Shown piece after piece: positions 54,193-64,000 of a DNA stretch of 64,000 nt; the first letter of the stretch is position 1, and each line of letters begins with the position of its first letter. The notes beneath the pieces are model-generated. The model was not told where the DNA came from. It was given only the letters and a program-made list of their open reading frames with translations, and did not search any database. Source of the stretch: Alteromonas marina (lineage in GTDB: Bacteria; Pseudomonadota; Gammaproteobacteria; Enterobacterales; Alteromonadaceae); contig NZ_JWLW01000067.1 of the NCBI RefSeq assembly GCF_000808575.1, positions 62,001-126,000 on the forward strand, written 5' to 3'. A program made the translations under genes and the position numbers.

Positions 54193-55764
54193 ATGGAAAC
54201 TATGAACAAAAGCGATCAAAAACGGTATTTCCTTGCAGATAACTTAAAAGCGATTGGCGTTTCTCTATTAAGCGTAGCTTTGGTAACACTTATTCTTGCC
54301 ATCGTTATGTTTGTGTTTATCAAAGAACAAGAAGAAAGCCGAGCCAAAGAAATTTTGGACAATGTTCGTCTTGTCTTCAGAGATGCTGAAATTACTCTCG
54401 ATTACCTTAATGCATTGCCTTACCAGTCCTGCGAGCTCGATAATTTGGCCGAAATGCGCAAAACCTTATTCCGGTCTCGTTTTGTAAAAGAGATTGGTTT
54501 TTATGAGAATAATAAACTTAAGTGTAGTACTTATCTTGGTATTCTAGATACGCCGTTTAAAGAAGTTGAGCCTGACTTTTATACGCAGCTTGGCGATGCA
54601 TTTTGGATAAATACACCTTTGCAACTTTTCGATAAGCAGGCTACGGGCACCATTGTACAGCGTGGGCGCTACAACGCCGTATTAGACATGGACAGTGTAA
54701 TTGGCTACAGCTACACACAAGATTGGCAGCTTTTTTACAATGGCGATCAATTTTATCATATAGCAGGTAATCCTGGCTTGGTTGACACAAGACTTAGTAG
54801 GGATGAAATGAATGCGCGGACAGGCTATTTCTCATTACAGTTTATATTGTGTGACGAGCGCTACAACAATACTTGCTTAAAAGTGAAATCTGATCACGGG
54901 AGAGTATTAGATTTACACTCTGGGAAAATCGTCTTATTTGTCTTTGCCATGTTGATGACCGCAGCGTTAACGCATATGGTAATGTTTAATTATTTACGCC
55001 GTCGCCGCTCTTTGGAATCTCGTGTGAGTAAAGGCTTTAAAGAACATAAGTTCTACAGCCTCTATCAGCCTTTTGTTGATTTAGATACCGGTAAAGTCAT
55101 TGGTTGCGAAGTGCTGAGTAGGTTTGAAGACGAATTCGGGCCTATTTATCCTGATGAGTTTATTCCTCAAGTCAAAGAGCAAGATATGACGTGGGAATTC
55201 ACCATAGATATGATAACAACAGCAATGAAAGAGCTTAACGAAAACCCGAATATTCCTGAAGGGTTCAAGGTATCGTTTAATCTTTTTCCTTTTGATTTTA
55301 CAAGAGAAGATTGTTTAGACTTAGATTTTGTTCTTGAGATGAACGTCAAAAACTTTAAGTTGGTTTTGGAAATTACTGAGGACGAACAGATAGCTACTCA
55401 TAGTGCCGTTAAACATATCAAGTCTCTCAAAAGCAAAGGGTTCTTGTTTGCTATTGACGATTTTGGTGTTGGTTACTCCAACTTAAGTCAGCTTAAAACA
55501 TTGAACTGTGACTATCTTAAAATCGACCGAAGTTTCGTAATGGATATGGAAGATAACAGTATTCGCTCATCACTCATCCCGCATATTGTCAGTATTGCCG
55601 AAGGACTAAATGTTGACTTGATTGCCGAAGGCGTTGAGAACATAGATCAATGCAATGAGCTGAAAAGTTTAACCATTGGCTTTGGGCAAGGGTGGTTGTT
55701 TGGCAAGCCTCAGTCTGCCGATTCGCTAGCTAAAACCGTACAAGACACACATAACACGCTTTAG
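54193..55764 (+). CDS. CSS-motif/EAL-domain cyclic-di-GMP phosphodiesterase
   Basis: Membrane c-di-GMP phosphodiesterase of 523 aa. A transmembrane helix (about 18-41), a periplasmic CSS-type sensor domain (about 42-240, with SCELD and KCSTYLG cysteines), a second helix (about 246-266) and a cytoplasmic EAL domain (about 285-520) follow in order. The catalytic residues seem complete: EVL at E306, the Asn of SFNLFPFDF, the Glu of LEITEDE, DDFGVGYSN from D422, K443 in LKIDRSF, E479 in AEGVEN and the final GFGQGWLFG. CSS-domain enzymes are controlled by periplasmic disulfide state. It is a single gene ahead of lolD. Confidence 0.92.
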   Translation: METMNKSDQKRYFLADNLKAIGVSLLSVALVTLILAIVMFVFIKEQEESRAKEILDNVRLVFRDAEITLDYLNALPYQSCELDNLAEMRKTLFRSRFVKEIGFYENNKLKCSTYLGILDTPFKEVEPDFYTQLGDAFWINTPLQLFDKQATGTIVQRGRYNAVLDMDSVIGYSYTQDWQLFYNGDQFYHIAGNPGLVDTRLSRDEMNARTGYFSLQFILCDERYNNTCLKVKSDHGRVLDLHSGKIVLFVFAMLMTAALTHMVMFNYLRRRRSLESRVSKGFKEHKFYSLYQPFVDLDTGKVIGCEVLSRFEDEFGPIYPDEFIPQVKEQDMTWEFTIDMITTAMKELNENPNIPEGFKVSFNLFPFDFTREDCLDLDFVLEMNVKNFKLVLEITEDEQIATHSAVKHIKSLKSKGFLFAIDDFGVGYSNLSQLKTLNCDYLKIDRSFVMDMEDNSIRSSLIPHIVSIAEGLNVDLIAEGVENIDQCNELKSLTIGFGQGWLFGKPQSADSLAKTVQDTHNTL

Positions 55765-55841
55765 CGCTGTTATTTTTCAGTTGGTGTTGGTAGTGTTTAG
55801 CGCTACCATTCACCGTCTGGAAAATTAAGAAGAACAGTCGC

Positions 55842-56552
55842 ATGCAGGACGTGCTAATTTGCCGCAATATTAACAAAACCTATCAAGATGGCAGTAATGC
55901 CACCCCCGTTTTACACGATGTCTCTCTTTCAATAAAAGCTGGTGAACATGTTGCCATATTGGGCAGCTCTGGCTCGGGGAAAAGTACGTTATTACATATA
56001 CTTGGGGGATTAGACAAGCCTTCTAGTGGCGATGTTGAATTCAATGGTAAATCATTGGGTAAATTAAGTGGTAATGCGCTGGCGAAACTTCGCAATGACG
56101 AAATGGGTTTCATTTATCAGTTCCACCATTTGCTTGGTGAATTCACTGCGCTAGAAAACGTCGCCATGCCGCTGAGAATAAGAGGGCTACCGACAAAAGC
56201 AGCGCACAGTAAAGCTAAGGTTATGTTAGACGAAGTTGGACTTTCTCATCGAGCGGACCATTTACCCTCGACGATGTCGGGAGGCGAAAGACAGCGTGTG
56301 GCAATAGCGCGGGCATTAGTAACCGAACCCTCTGTTGTGCTTGCAGATGAGCCCACCGGGAATTTGGATGATTCTACGGGTGAACAAATTTATAAGCTTT
56401 TGACAAGCTTAAGCGAGAAAAAGGGCACTGCTTTTGTGGTGGTGACTCACGATATTTCGCTAGCTGCAAAAATGGACAGGGTGTTGAAAATTAAAGATGG
56501 CCGGTTAGTCAGCGAAGCACTGTCAAAGGAGGAGCAAAATGCTCGCCCTTGA
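55842..56552 (+). CDS. lolD: lipoprotein-releasing ABC transporter ATPase LolD
   Basis: ATPase of the Lol complex that extracts outer-membrane lipoproteins from the inner membrane. Of 236 aa, Walker A is GSSGSGKST, the Q-loop region [16 protein letters not shown] is typical of LolD, the signature is [15 protein letters not shown] and Walker B is [12 protein letters not shown]. It overlaps lolE by 14 bases. Confidence 0.95.
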   Translation: MQDVLICRNINKTYQDGSNATPVLHDVSLSIKAGEHVAILGSSGSGKSTLLHILGGLDKPSSGDVEFNGKSLGKLSGNALAKLRNDEMGFIYQFHHLLGEFTALENVAMPLRIRGLPTKAAHSKAKVMLDEVGLSHRADHLPSTMSGGERQRVAIARALVTEPSVVLADEPTGNLDDSTGEQIYKLLTSLSEKKGTAFVVVTHDISLAAKMDRVLKIKDGRLVSEALSKEEQNARP

Positions 56553-57765
56553 ACTGGCTAAAAGATTTAGGAAGACACGTTCAGAACAGCGCTTTATCTC
56601 CTTCATCTCTATGTCTTCTACCATAGGTATAGGGTTAGGCTGTTTCGTACTTATCGTTTTGCTAAGCGTTATGAACGGCTTTGAAAAAGAACTGACGAGT
56701 CGTATTTTGAGCGTAGTCCCTCACGGAGAGATATACAGCAAAAGCGAGAGTGGAATCGAGAATTTAGATGCACAGCTTTACCGGTTCTCCCAAGATAGCA
56801 GAATCGCATCTGTGACGGCCTACACACGTTTAACGGGTATGCTGCAGTCTAAAGGTGAGTTAAAAGCCATTAGCGTAACAGGTATTCCGGTAACTCAAGT
56901 TGCCGATAAATATGCCGAAAGGGTGGCGAATGAGGACTGGGAACGGTTTTCGGCGCAAGAAAATGGCCTCATTGTAGGTAAGGGCATCATGTCATCGATG
57001 GGCCTAGCCATTGGGGACACTGTGCAAGTATTGATTCCCCAAACTACTCAAGATTTAACCTTTAAAGCGCCTCGCTCCATTACGTTAACTATCGCAGGTA
57101 TGCTGTCTGTTGGCGGAGAGTTAGACAACCAACTTGGGCTAATGCATTTAGCTACGGCATCGGACTCCATCGGTATTACATCTAAGGCCCAGGGTATTCA
57201 GTTTACTCTTAATGACCCGTTTTCTGCCTACGATATCATGCGAGATATTGGTTATAGCTACCCCCAAGCCGTTTATATGTCTGATTGGACACGTACCCAA
57301 GGGCATTTATATAACGACATTCAGCTTGTAAGGGCAGTGGTCTATATAGCGCTTATTCTCGTTATATCTGTAGCTTGTTTTAACATAGTGTCGTCATTAG
57401 TTATGGCTGTCAGAGACAAACAGGCCGCTATTGCGATATTGAAAACAATGGGAGCCTCTGACCGCTTAATACGTAGGACTTTTGTATTGCAGGGGGCCAT
57501 TAACGGGCTCATTGGCATTGTAGTTGGCGTAACGCTTGCCTTGCTCGTCGCACCAAATCTTTCGGATATTGTTCGTTTTATCGAATCAGCCTTAGGCGTA
57601 GAGATACTCTCCGGAGATATATATTTTATTGACTTTCTACCTTCAAGCTTACATTGGCAAGATGTTGTGATAACAGTTGTGGTCGCCATGTTTTTGAGTA
57701 TTGGCGCAACTTTATATCCGGCGCAAAAAGCAGCAAAAGTGTTGCCGTCTTCAGCGCTTCACTAG
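56539..57765 (+). CDS. lolE: lipoprotein-releasing permease LolE
   Basis: FtsX-like inner-membrane permease of 408 aa with one N-terminal helix, a large periplasmic domain (about 45-265) and three C-terminal helices. The N-terminal segment [21 protein letters not shown], then [22 protein letters not shown], matches LolE more than LolC (HGEI instead of the LolC form). The start is preceded by AAAGGAGG. Only one permease gene accompanies lolD here; lolC is not upstream, where the EAL gene lies instead. A terminator follows. Confidence 0.87.
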   Translation: MLALELAKRFRKTRSEQRFISFISMSSTIGIGLGCFVLIVLLSVMNGFEKELTSRILSVVPHGEIYSKSESGIENLDAQLYRFSQDSRIASVTAYTRLTGMLQSKGELKAISVTGIPVTQVADKYAERVANEDWERFSAQENGLIVGKGIMSSMGLAIGDTVQVLIPQTTQDLTFKAPRSITLTIAGMLSVGGELDNQLGLMHLATASDSIGITSKAQGIQFTLNDPFSAYDIMRDIGYSYPQAVYMSDWTRTQGHLYNDIQLVRAVVYIALILVISVACFNIVSSLVMAVRDKQAAIAILKTMGASDRLIRRTFVLQGAINGLIGIVVGVTLALLVAPNLSDIVRFIESALGVEILSGDIYFIDFLPSSLHWQDVVITVVVAMFLSIGATLYPAQKAAKVLPSSALH

Positions 57766-57918
57766 GCAATAACGCACCAACCTGTTAAACCCTATGTTAG
57801 TTTGTCTAGGCTTTGCTGTTTGGCCATATGGACAAACTGGCGGTTTCTCTGGCACAAAGACGGTATCGAATTAATGCGGGTAATGGCTGTAGTTAAACTC
57901 ATGTAGTACAACAGTAAA

Positions 57919-57953
57919 AAATAAGGCCAGCGAATAACGCTGGCCTTATTTTA
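57919..57953. terminator. bidirectional terminator after lolE
   Basis: ATAAGGCCAGCG (57921-57932) pairs perfectly with CGCTGGCCTTAT (57938-57949) over a 5-base loop. TTTTAT follows on the plus strand and an A run precedes it. It serves both lolE and the convergent symporter gene. Confidence 0.85.
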
Positions 57954-58023
57954 TGGTTAGTTTGTGCGCTGCTGCAACACTGGCATTGTGTGAGCATTAC
58001 ACCCAACTGGCGCTAAGTCTGGG

Positions 58024-59370
58024 CTATTTGTTCCTTTCGAAGTGTTCGAAATCAACATCTTCTTGTTTCAACCCTGCTTTAGGGTCGTTGTAGACACTTT
58101 CATCTAATGCGCCTTCGCTTTTGGCAACGACACAAGACACCATACAGTCACCCGTAATATTTACAGCTGTACGTGTCATATCTAATAGCCTATCTACGCC
58201 GATAATAAGCGCTATACCTTCAACGGGTAAATTTACTTGCTGCAACACCATTGCAAGCATAATAAGGCCAACACCAGGTACGCCAGCGGTTCCGATAGAA
58301 GCAAGAGTGGCGGTAAGTACTACCATCATATAGTCACTTAGACTTAAATCGACGGCGTAAACCTGGGCAATGAATACCGTTGCGACGCCTTGCATAATGG
58401 CGGTACCGTCCATGTTAATTGTTGCGCCCAACGGCAGAGTGAATGAAGAAACTGAATTACCAACACCCAATTTGTTTTTAGCGGTTTCCATCGTAACTGG
58501 CAGAGTAGCGCTGCTGCTCGACGTACTAAAAGCGAAAAGTGCAGCATCGCGCATTTTCTTCATCAAGATAATGGGGTTCAGCCCTGACAAAGCTTTTAGC
58601 AGAACAGAGTAGGTTACAAGGCCGTGAAGAATTAACACGCCAAATACTAAGAAGAAATACTTCGCCAAACTTAATATAGTCTCGCCGCCTATCGTTGAAA
58701 ATAGCTTTGCCATCAACACGTACACGCCGTAAGGCGCTAGGTTCATGATGATTGTCACCAAACGCATGATTACCGTATTAATGTCTTCAAAGATAGCGGT
58801 AAGGCGCTTGCCCGCATCGCCCGTCATTGCCATCGCTATACCGAACAGTACTGCAAAAACGATGATTTGAAGCATATTGCCCTGTGCCATCGAGTTTATT
58901 GGGTTGCTAGGAAACATATTAACAATAACGTCTGAAAGGCTAGGAGCCTCTTTCGCTTGGAACGTGGTTTCAGTAGTCAGATTGAGTCCATCACCAGGAG
59001 AAACTACCAAAGCTATACTCATGGCTAGTGTTATAGCAATTGCGGTTGTGACAACATAAAGTCCGACTGACTTAGCGCCAAGTCTTCCTAGTTTGCTTGG
59101 ATCTGATAAAGTACTCGTTCCGCAAATAAGGGATACGAAGACGAGGGGAACCACCAGCATCTTTAAGCTAGCGATAAATATTTGTCCGAGAGTAGAAAAT
59201 ATACCTTCGACAAGAATGTTATACGTTGAGAGCTCTAAACCGAATATCGAAAAAGTAAAATCTCCGCTATCATCAAACAATAATTGGAGAAAGACACCAG
59301 TCAAGATACCGGCAGCCATGCCGATAAATATGCGAGCGGTTAAACTATACTTATGTGCAGATGAAGACAT
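58024..59370 (-). CDS. dicarboxylate/amino acid:cation symporter (DAACS family)
   Basis: Sodium- or proton-coupled transporter of 448 aa with eight helices and two re-entrant loops. Signature pieces are LKMLVVPLVFVSLICG (helix 2), AFSTSSSSATLPVTME (first hairpin serine stretch), LPLGATINMDGTA (helix 7 NMDGT motif) and GTAGVPGVGLIMLAMVL (second hairpin). The substrate is a C4-dicarboxylate or acidic/neutral amino acid. It is a single gene, divergent from the Ig-like lipoprotein gene. Confidence 0.92.
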   Translation of the reverse strand: MSSSAHKYSLTARIFIGMAAGILTGVFLQLLFDDSGDFTFSIFGLELSTYNILVEGIFSTLGQIFIASLKMLVVPLVFVSLICGTSTLSDPSKLGRLGAKSVGLYVVTTAIAITLAMSIALVVSPGDGLNLTTETTFQAKEAPSLSDVIVNMFPSNPINSMAQGNMLQIIVFAVLFGIAMAMTGDAGKRLTAIFEDINTVIMRLVTIIMNLAPYGVYVLMAKLFSTIGGETILSLAKYFFLVFGVLILHGLVTYSVLLKALSGLNPIILMKKMRDAALFAFSTSSSSATLPVTMETAKNKLGVGNSVSSFTLPLGATINMDGTAIMQGVATVFIAQVYAVDLSLSDYMMVVLTATLASIGTAGVPGVGLIMLAMVLQQVNLPVEGIALIIGVDRLLDMTRTAVNITGDCMVSCVVAKSEGALDESVYNDPKAGLKQEDVDFEHFERNK

Positions 59371-59484
59371 TAATGTTTCCTGTGCATTTTTATATTTTTA
59401 ATCTTTCGTAGTGTGCCAGATTCAGTTGATTTTTAAACATAAAAAACGACGCAATTGTCAATAAAAGAGGTTCAGGAACGAATT

Positions 59485-62034
59485 ATGTCGACATTAGCGA
59501 GAGTGCTAAGCTTAATTAGCGCAATATTCATGCTAACAGCATGTGGTGGGGGCGGCTCTTCAGTCTCTCGGGATAACACGGATAATGGAAGCGGAGACGG
59601 CGGTACAACCACGCCTACCTATTCAATTGCCTTGTCGTTGGAAAACGAAAGTGGCGCAAGCGACAACAATTTATCAGAAAACAACAGCCTGTTTGCGGTA
59701 GCGACTGTAACCGATGAAGACGGGAATCCGCACTCAGATGCTCTGCTAACTTTCACCCTGAGTAACGAAGAACTTGCCGAGTTTGGCAATGATACCGGCA
59801 CTGCAAGAACTAACGCAAGCGGTGTCGCCAGAATTCGTTTAGATGCAAGCACGGCTTCGGGTGATGGAGAAATTACCGCAGCGCTGGGCAGTGGTGAAAC
59901 AGGAACTACCACGTTTTCTGCCACAGCGGTCAGCGGCACAGATCCTACTACTATCAGCGTTGCACTTGCGTTGCAAAATGAAAGTGGCGAGGCTGATAAC
60001 AGCCTTTCATCGAGCAATGCGTTGACAGCAGTTGCAACGGTAACAAATTCACTGGGTGAACCTCAGGCAGATCTTTTGCTTACCTTTTCATTAAGCAACG
60101 ATGATCTGGCTACCTTTTCAAATGACACAGCAACAGCACTTACAAATGCAGAAGGTGTTGCAACAATAGGTATGTCGGTGGGAAGCGCGTCTGGTGACGG
60201 TGAAGTGACAGCTACTTTATCTACTGGTGAAACAGACTCCACGACTTTTAGTTCTGAAGGCAGTACAACGGTAAGTGAAGACCCGGCATCTTTGGAGCTT
60301 TTCGCTGACAGTATTCAGCTGGCTTCTAGCGGAAGCGATGAAGTCGAACTCATTGCGTTAGTTAAAAATGAGCAAAGTGTGTTAATGGAAGGTGTTGAGG
60401 TAAGCTTCTCGGCCGCGACAGGCGATGGCGTTGAGCTTCAGCTCACGCAACCCGTTACCCTTGCCGATGGTACCGCCCGTGCAATACTGACGTCGCAAAA
60501 CGATAAATCAAACCGTACGATTACTATTACAGCCGGCGCGGGCAGTCTTACTGAGTCTGTTAATATTACAATTGCCGGAACAGAAGTCACTATCAACGGC
60601 GCGTCTTCAGTTATTTTAAATGACACTGTTGATTATACAATCCGTCTTCAAGACTCCGATGGCGAGACTATAAAAAATGAAGATGTTGTTTTAAGTGCTA
60701 CTAACGGCACCCTGAGCAGCGCCACGGTTAATACTGGGGCTAACGGACAAGCTACAGTGTCATATACTGCATCTGCCTCTGGAGAAAATACCATTACGGC
60801 ATCAGCACTTAATGCTGAAACAAGCTTTACGGTGCAGGTACAGCAAGACGAGTTTAATTTCGTTAACTTACCAACAGAAGAAGTGCCGTTAGGGCAAACA
60901 CAGACTATTACCGTGCAGTGGCGTCAAGACAATACGCCAGTAGTGGGTCAAGAGGTAACCTTTAGCGCATCACGTGGCGTAATCGACGGCGACTCAACTG
61001 TACAAACCGATGCAGAAGGACAAGCAAGTATTGATATTAGCGCCAACAATGCTGGCATCTCTTCAATCACCGCAACGGCAAGCGATGGAAGCGGTAACGT
61101 GTTGGTTTCAGCACTCACTCAAATTGAGTTTATTGCCACTACACCGCACACGCTTATTGCTGATGCGTCGCCTGATATTTTAGGCCCTGATGGACAAACC
61201 AGCACGATTAGCGCGGTGGTTCGCGATGTAAATGGTAATTTGGTAAAAAACAGTGTGGTTAACTTCACTGTCTCTGACGTGTCTACCGGATTTGTGTCGC
61301 CTTCTCAAGCAACTACTGATAGTAAGGGAATAGCTACAACAGTCTTTACGTCAGGCTCGGTTTCAACCTTAGAGTCTGTAGTTGTTACTGCTTTTGTTGC
61401 TGAAGATCCAGCGATCGATGATCAAGTTACCTTGACCGTAGGTGCTCGTGCATTCGATATCTCTTTGGGAACGGGTAATGAGCTCGAAGAGCCTACATCT
61501 ACATCTTACTTAAAGCGTTTCAGTGTTTTTGTTTCTGACTCTGCTGGACAGCCAGTCAGCGGCGTGAGTTTAACTGCATCGGTGGCGCCGGCAAAATATG
61601 TTGATAATGGTGAATATCGCACAGGGTTCTGGGTATATGATGATGATGAATCACAATGGATAGCCATAATTAACCAGAATTGTCTCACGGAAGATGTCAA
61701 CGATAACGGTATCTTGGATACAACTCCAACCAATGAAGACACTAACGGGGACGAGATGCTCACGCCTGGATTAGTGGGAACCATAACCTTTGCTAACGGC
61801 AATGCTGAAACAGATGAGAATGGCTATGCAGAACTGGAGTACCGTTACCCTAGCAGTTATGCGGTTTGGTACGATGCTGTTATTTCTGTTTTCGGCCAGT
61901 CTACCGGTAGTGAGGCCCAGGCTTCGATGAATTATACATTAAGTATATCGGCTGAAGACGTGACCGATGAAGGCGCATCACCGCCGGCTAACCCGTTTGG
62001 TGTGACTGACCAGTGTACCTTGGTTACGCCGTAA
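59485..62034 (+). CDS. Ig-like (Big_1/invasin-type) repeat lipoprotein
   Basis: An 849-aa exported lipoprotein with lipobox LTAC (Cys about 20), followed by GGGGSS. Two homologous modules of about 105 residues come first (about 45-150 and 152-257; NESGASDNN/NESGEADNS, LTFTLSN/LTFSLSN, ASGDGEI/ASGDGEV). Several Big_1-type Ig domains (about 270-660) follow, and a unique C-terminal part contains Asp/Asn-rich DVNDNGILDTTPTNEDTNG, which looks calcium-binding. It is a surface or periplasmic adhesin-like protein, function unknown. I chose ATG 59485 with AGGAAC upstream; the frame from 59455 adds ten residues before the signal peptide. Confidence 0.82.
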   Translation: MSTLARVLSLISAIFMLTACGGGGSSVSRDNTDNGSGDGGTTTPTYSIALSLENESGASDNNLSENNSLFAVATVTDEDGNPHSDALLTFTLSNEELAEFGNDTGTARTNASGVARIRLDASTASGDGEITAALGSGETGTTTFSATAVSGTDPTTISVALALQNESGEADNSLSSSNALTAVATVTNSLGEPQADLLLTFSLSNDDLATFSNDTATALTNAEGVATIGMSVGSASGDGEVTATLSTGETDSTTFSSEGSTTVSEDPASLELFADSIQLASSGSDEVELIALVKNEQSVLMEGVEVSFSAATGDGVELQLTQPVTLADGTARAILTSQNDKSNRTITITAGAGSLTESVNITIAGTEVTINGASSVILNDTVDYTIRLQDSDGETIKNEDVVLSATNGTLSSATVNTGANGQATVSYTASASGENTITASALNAETSFTVQVQQDEFNFVNLPTEEVPLGQTQTITVQWRQDNTPVVGQEVTFSASRGVIDGDSTVQTDAEGQASIDISANNAGISSITATASDGSGNVLVSALTQIEFIATTPHTLIADASPDILGPDGQTSTISAVVRDVNGNLVKNSVVNFTVSDVSTGFVSPSQATTDSKGIATTVFTSGSVSTLESVVVTAFVAEDPAIDDQVTLTVGARAFDISLGTGNELEEPTSTSYLKRFSVFVSDSAGQPVSGVSLTASVAPAKYVDNGEYRTGFWVYDDDESQWIAIINQNCLTEDVNDNGILDTTPTNEDTNGDEMLTPGLVGTITFANGNAETDENGYAELEYRYPSSYAVWYDAVISVFGQSTGSEAQASMNYTLSISAEDVTDEGASPPANPFGVTDQCTLVTP

Positions 62035-62059
62035 AATTACGCACCATTTAAAGCATTAA

Positions 62060-62088
62060 AAAGCCGGCTAATAGCCGGCTTTCTTTTT
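62060..62088 (+). terminator. rho-independent terminator after the lipoprotein gene
   Basis: AAAGCCGGCT (62060-62069) and AGCCGGCTTT (62073-62082) form a 10-bp perfect stem over a 3-base loop, followed by CTTTTT. It also lies ahead of the convergent astB stop. Confidence 0.88.
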
Positions 62089-62110
62089 ACTTTTTAGTAG
62101 ATTACAAAAC

Positions 62111-63451
62111 TTATCCCTGCTGGAACGGGTAAACCGAACCAATCTTCAGAATTTGTGTAAGCTCATCAAGCGCGGTACGAGATTCAATTAGCAGCTGCGG
62201 ATCGCGCAAGTCATCTTCACCTAATTCATCGCGATAGTGCTTGTCGACCCAAGCGTTTAGGCGAGCGAACTGTGTATCATTGATTAACGTATTTTGATTA
62301 ACTGCGGCAAGTTCTTGGTCATTCATTGCAACGCGCAAACGCAAACACGCCGGGCCGCCGCCATTGCGCATACTCTGTTTAACGTCAAAGAAGTTAACCG
62401 ACTTTATCGGTGTGCCTAGTGTCACTAGCTTGTCTAAATAACGCTTAACGGCCTCGTTTTCCTGACATTCAGTAGGTGCGATTATGGTCATATCGCCGCT
62501 TGGAAGCGTTATGATTTGCGTATTGAACAAGTAGGTTTTTACTGCATCTTGAACTGACACTTCGGCAGTCGGCACTTCAATAAAATGTAGCGGTTCGCTA
62601 CCAAATTTGGCTTGAAGCTCTTTAAATCCTGCGTCTTTTTGATAAAACGCTTGCTCGTGGAAAAACAACACATTTTGGTTACCTACAGCGATCACGTCGT
62701 TGTGGAATACGCCCTGGTCGATAACGTCTGGGTTTTGCTGCATGTAAACTACGCCATCGTCGTCCAGACCGTGTAAGCGAGCTACTGCTTGGCATGCTTC
62801 AAGCGTTTGGCGAGCCGGATATTTTTTTGGTGCGGGTTTGCTGGTATCAAATGCATGACGACCATAAACAAACAACTCTATGCCTGCCTGACCATAGTTG
62901 CTGCAAAGTCGCGTGTGGTTGGCTGCACCTTCGTCACCAAAATGCTCGTTATCTGGCAGGTGCTGGTGATGAGCAAAGTGCTTTTCGTTAGCGAAAGTGC
63001 CACGTAGAATATTGCCCGTTACCTGAGGCTCTAACGAGCGATGAAACTTGTTCGTTAAATTTGCAGGGGTAAAGTGAACGCGACCATCGGCAGTATCGGC
63101 GCTAGGAGACACAGTGGCGGCATTTGCAGTCCACATGCTACTAGCAGAACAACATGCTAAGAAAATCTCGCGAGACTGCTTTGCAGCGCTTTCTAGCACG
63201 CGAGCATCAGAACCGGTAAAACCTAATCGACGGAGCGCAGCGATATCAGGACGTTCTTGCGGGGCTAATACACCTTGAACCATTCCCATATCGGCTAGCG
63301 CTTTGGCCTTTGCAAGACCTTGCTTTGCAGCCTGTTTAGGACTGCTCTTTGCGTTCGCATTGTTTAGGGAAGCGACATTGCCAAACGATAAGCCGGCATA
63401 GTTATGGGTAGGTCCAACAAGACCATCAAAGTTAACTTCAAACTGCTTCAT
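62111..63451 (-). CDS. astB: N-succinylarginine dihydrolase
   Basis: Second step of the arginine succinyltransferase pathway. It hydrolyses N-succinylarginine to N-succinylornithine, CO2 and ammonia. The 446-aa length matches the family. Landmarks are [21 protein letters not shown] at the start, [37 protein letters not shown] and [13 protein letters not shown] carrying the active-site Cys. The start at 63451 is preceded by AAGGGAAAGT. No other ast gene is in the window. Confidence 0.95.
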   Translation of the reverse strand: MKQFEVNFDGLVGPTHNYAGLSFGNVASLNNANAKSSPKQAAKQGLAKAKALADMGMVQGVLAPQERPDIAALRRLGFTGSDARVLESAAKQSREIFLACCSASSMWTANAATVSPSADTADGRVHFTPANLTNKFHRSLEPQVTGNILRGTFANEKHFAHHQHLPDNEHFGDEGAANHTRLCSNYGQAGIELFVYGRHAFDTSKPAPKKYPARQTLEACQAVARLHGLDDDGVVYMQQNPDVIDQGVFHNDVIAVGNQNVLFFHEQAFYQKDAGFKELQAKFGSEPLHFIEVPTAEVSVQDAVKTYLFNTQIITLPSGDMTIIAPTECQENEAVKRYLDKLVTLGTPIKSVNFFDVKQSMRNGGGPACLRLRVAMNDQELAAVNQNTLINDTQFARLNAWVDKHYRDELGEDDLRDPQLLIESRTALDELTQILKIGSVYPFQQG

Positions 63452-63846
63452 ACTTTCCCTTATTCTTGTAGTTTTGGCTGTTGACCCCATATGCTACATT
63501 CTTACAAACACTGCGATTAAGTTGATAGCAATAGCAACGCTTTTGATTTTGTTCAGGGTCAAACATGGCACGTCTTTAAACCTGAGCGGGTTGTTAGGTC
63601 AGGTTCGAATGGCTGGCATTATACGGCTTTTAATGTCGATGCCAATCGTACTGCTCAATTAATGTACAGTTTTTGTGTGCGATTAGAGCGGAGAGAAGAA
63701 TAAGTATGAAGAAGATCTTGTTTTCCATTCACTTTGTAGATATATGTTAAAAAAGAGCGAGTGCCCTATATATAGTGTTGGGCTGCTCCAATTTTCAGAA
63801 TTTGACGTAAATAGTCATTAAAAATCAATAGGTTTAGTTCAATTAT
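63452..63846. other. divergent spacer between astB and topA
   Basis: About 395 bases that should hold promoters for both genes. I see no gene or strong hairpin. A TATATA stretch near 63769-63775 is a possible -10 region for topA. Confidence 0.45.
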
Positions 63847-64000
63847 ATGGCAAAATCACTGGTCATAGTCGAGTCACCAGCCAAAGCGAAAACGATAAAT
63901 AAATATCTTGGTAAAAATTTTATCGTAAAAAGTTCGGTTGGCCATGTGCGAGATCTTCCGACGAAGGCTTTAGGCAAAGTCGAGCCTAAAAAACCGGCTA
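63847..64000 (+). CDS. topA: DNA topoisomerase I, N-terminal part (cut by window edge)
   Basis: Relaxes negative supercoils. Only 51 codons are present. The translation [20 protein letters not shown] is the start of the Toprim domain of bacterial type IA topoisomerases, with the conserved Glu in [17 protein letters not shown] follows. The remainder lies beyond position 64000. Confidence 0.95.
   Translation, partial: MAKSLVIVESPAKAKTINKYLGKNFIVKSSVGHVRDLPTKALGKVEPKKPA

Overview
The window looks like a chromosomal segment of a marine gammaproteobacterium of the Alteromonadaceae, most likely Alteromonas or a close relative. This rests on the liu leucine-degradation cluster headed by liuR, a TonB-receptor/acid phosphatase/phytase set, many c-di-GMP proteins, spinster-type MFS and NhaC-type transporters, the dnaQ/rnhA pair followed by a TIGR03503-type gene and four tRNA-Asp genes, and moderate GC. 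I made no database comparison; all names come from motifs read in the translations. I see no rRNA, prophage, integron or CRISPR-cas locus.

Layout. 0-10 kb: 5' end of xthA, a heme-oxygenase-like protein, DUF2750 and SufE proteins, a glycosyltransferase, an HDOD protein, a thioesterase, a spinster MFS, an alpha/beta hydrolase and glgC. 9.5-13.2 kb: a repeat-filled spacer, an SRPBCC protein, an MFS protein, a RAYT-type (REP-associated tyrosine) transposase and more repeats. 13.2-21.9 kb: the liuRABCDE operon (leucine/isovalerate degradation), with a divergent thiolase and LiuR-like operators between them. 22-24.3 kb: a kynurenine-formamidase-like hydrolase overlapping kynU. 24.4-32 kb: a signalling and repair group (SBP-GGDEF protein, FapA-family protein, sbcB, the decayed tail of a hybrid kinase, an isoaspartyl peptidase and a CBS protein). 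32.2-38.3 kb: a phytate/organic phosphate operon on the minus strand (TonB receptor, acid phosphatase, phytase) behind a PHO box. 38.6-64 kb: a GGDEF protein, an AraC-type regulator, an NhaC antiporter, hrpA, PilZ and DUF2061 proteins, rlmI, a quinone oxidoreductase, rnhA/dnaQ, four tRNA-Asp genes, an EAL protein, lolDE, a dicarboxylate symporter, an Ig-like lipoprotein, astB and the 5' end of topA.

The most unusual signal is a dispersed DNA motif, GACACCCA (reverse complement TGGGTGTC). Its extended form is AGCATGGGTGTCTTTGTAAG. I counted 35 exact octamers, where about two are expected by chance. They cluster in spacers at 1.2, 9.8, 13.1, 18.6 and 20.4 kb, and inside genes, where the same DNA is read in five of the six possible registers (DTH, KTP, WVS, GCL, MGV). 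Conservation is therefore at DNA level. The in-gene copies sit mainly in N-terminal tails and interdomain linkers. The RAYT-type transposase lies between two of the spacer clusters, so it is a candidate for the enzyme that spreads the element. A DNA-uptake or protein-binding role remains open. The motif is absent after about 43.8 kb.

Working relationships. LiuR probably controls its own operon and the thiolase. Leucine-derived HMG-CoA is cleaved by LiuE, and the thiolase can convert the acetoacetyl-CoA formed from the resulting acetoacetate. The kynurenine pair sits next to this as a second amino-acid catabolic unit. The phytate operon couples outer-membrane uptake with extracytoplasmic phosphate release under PhoB-like control.
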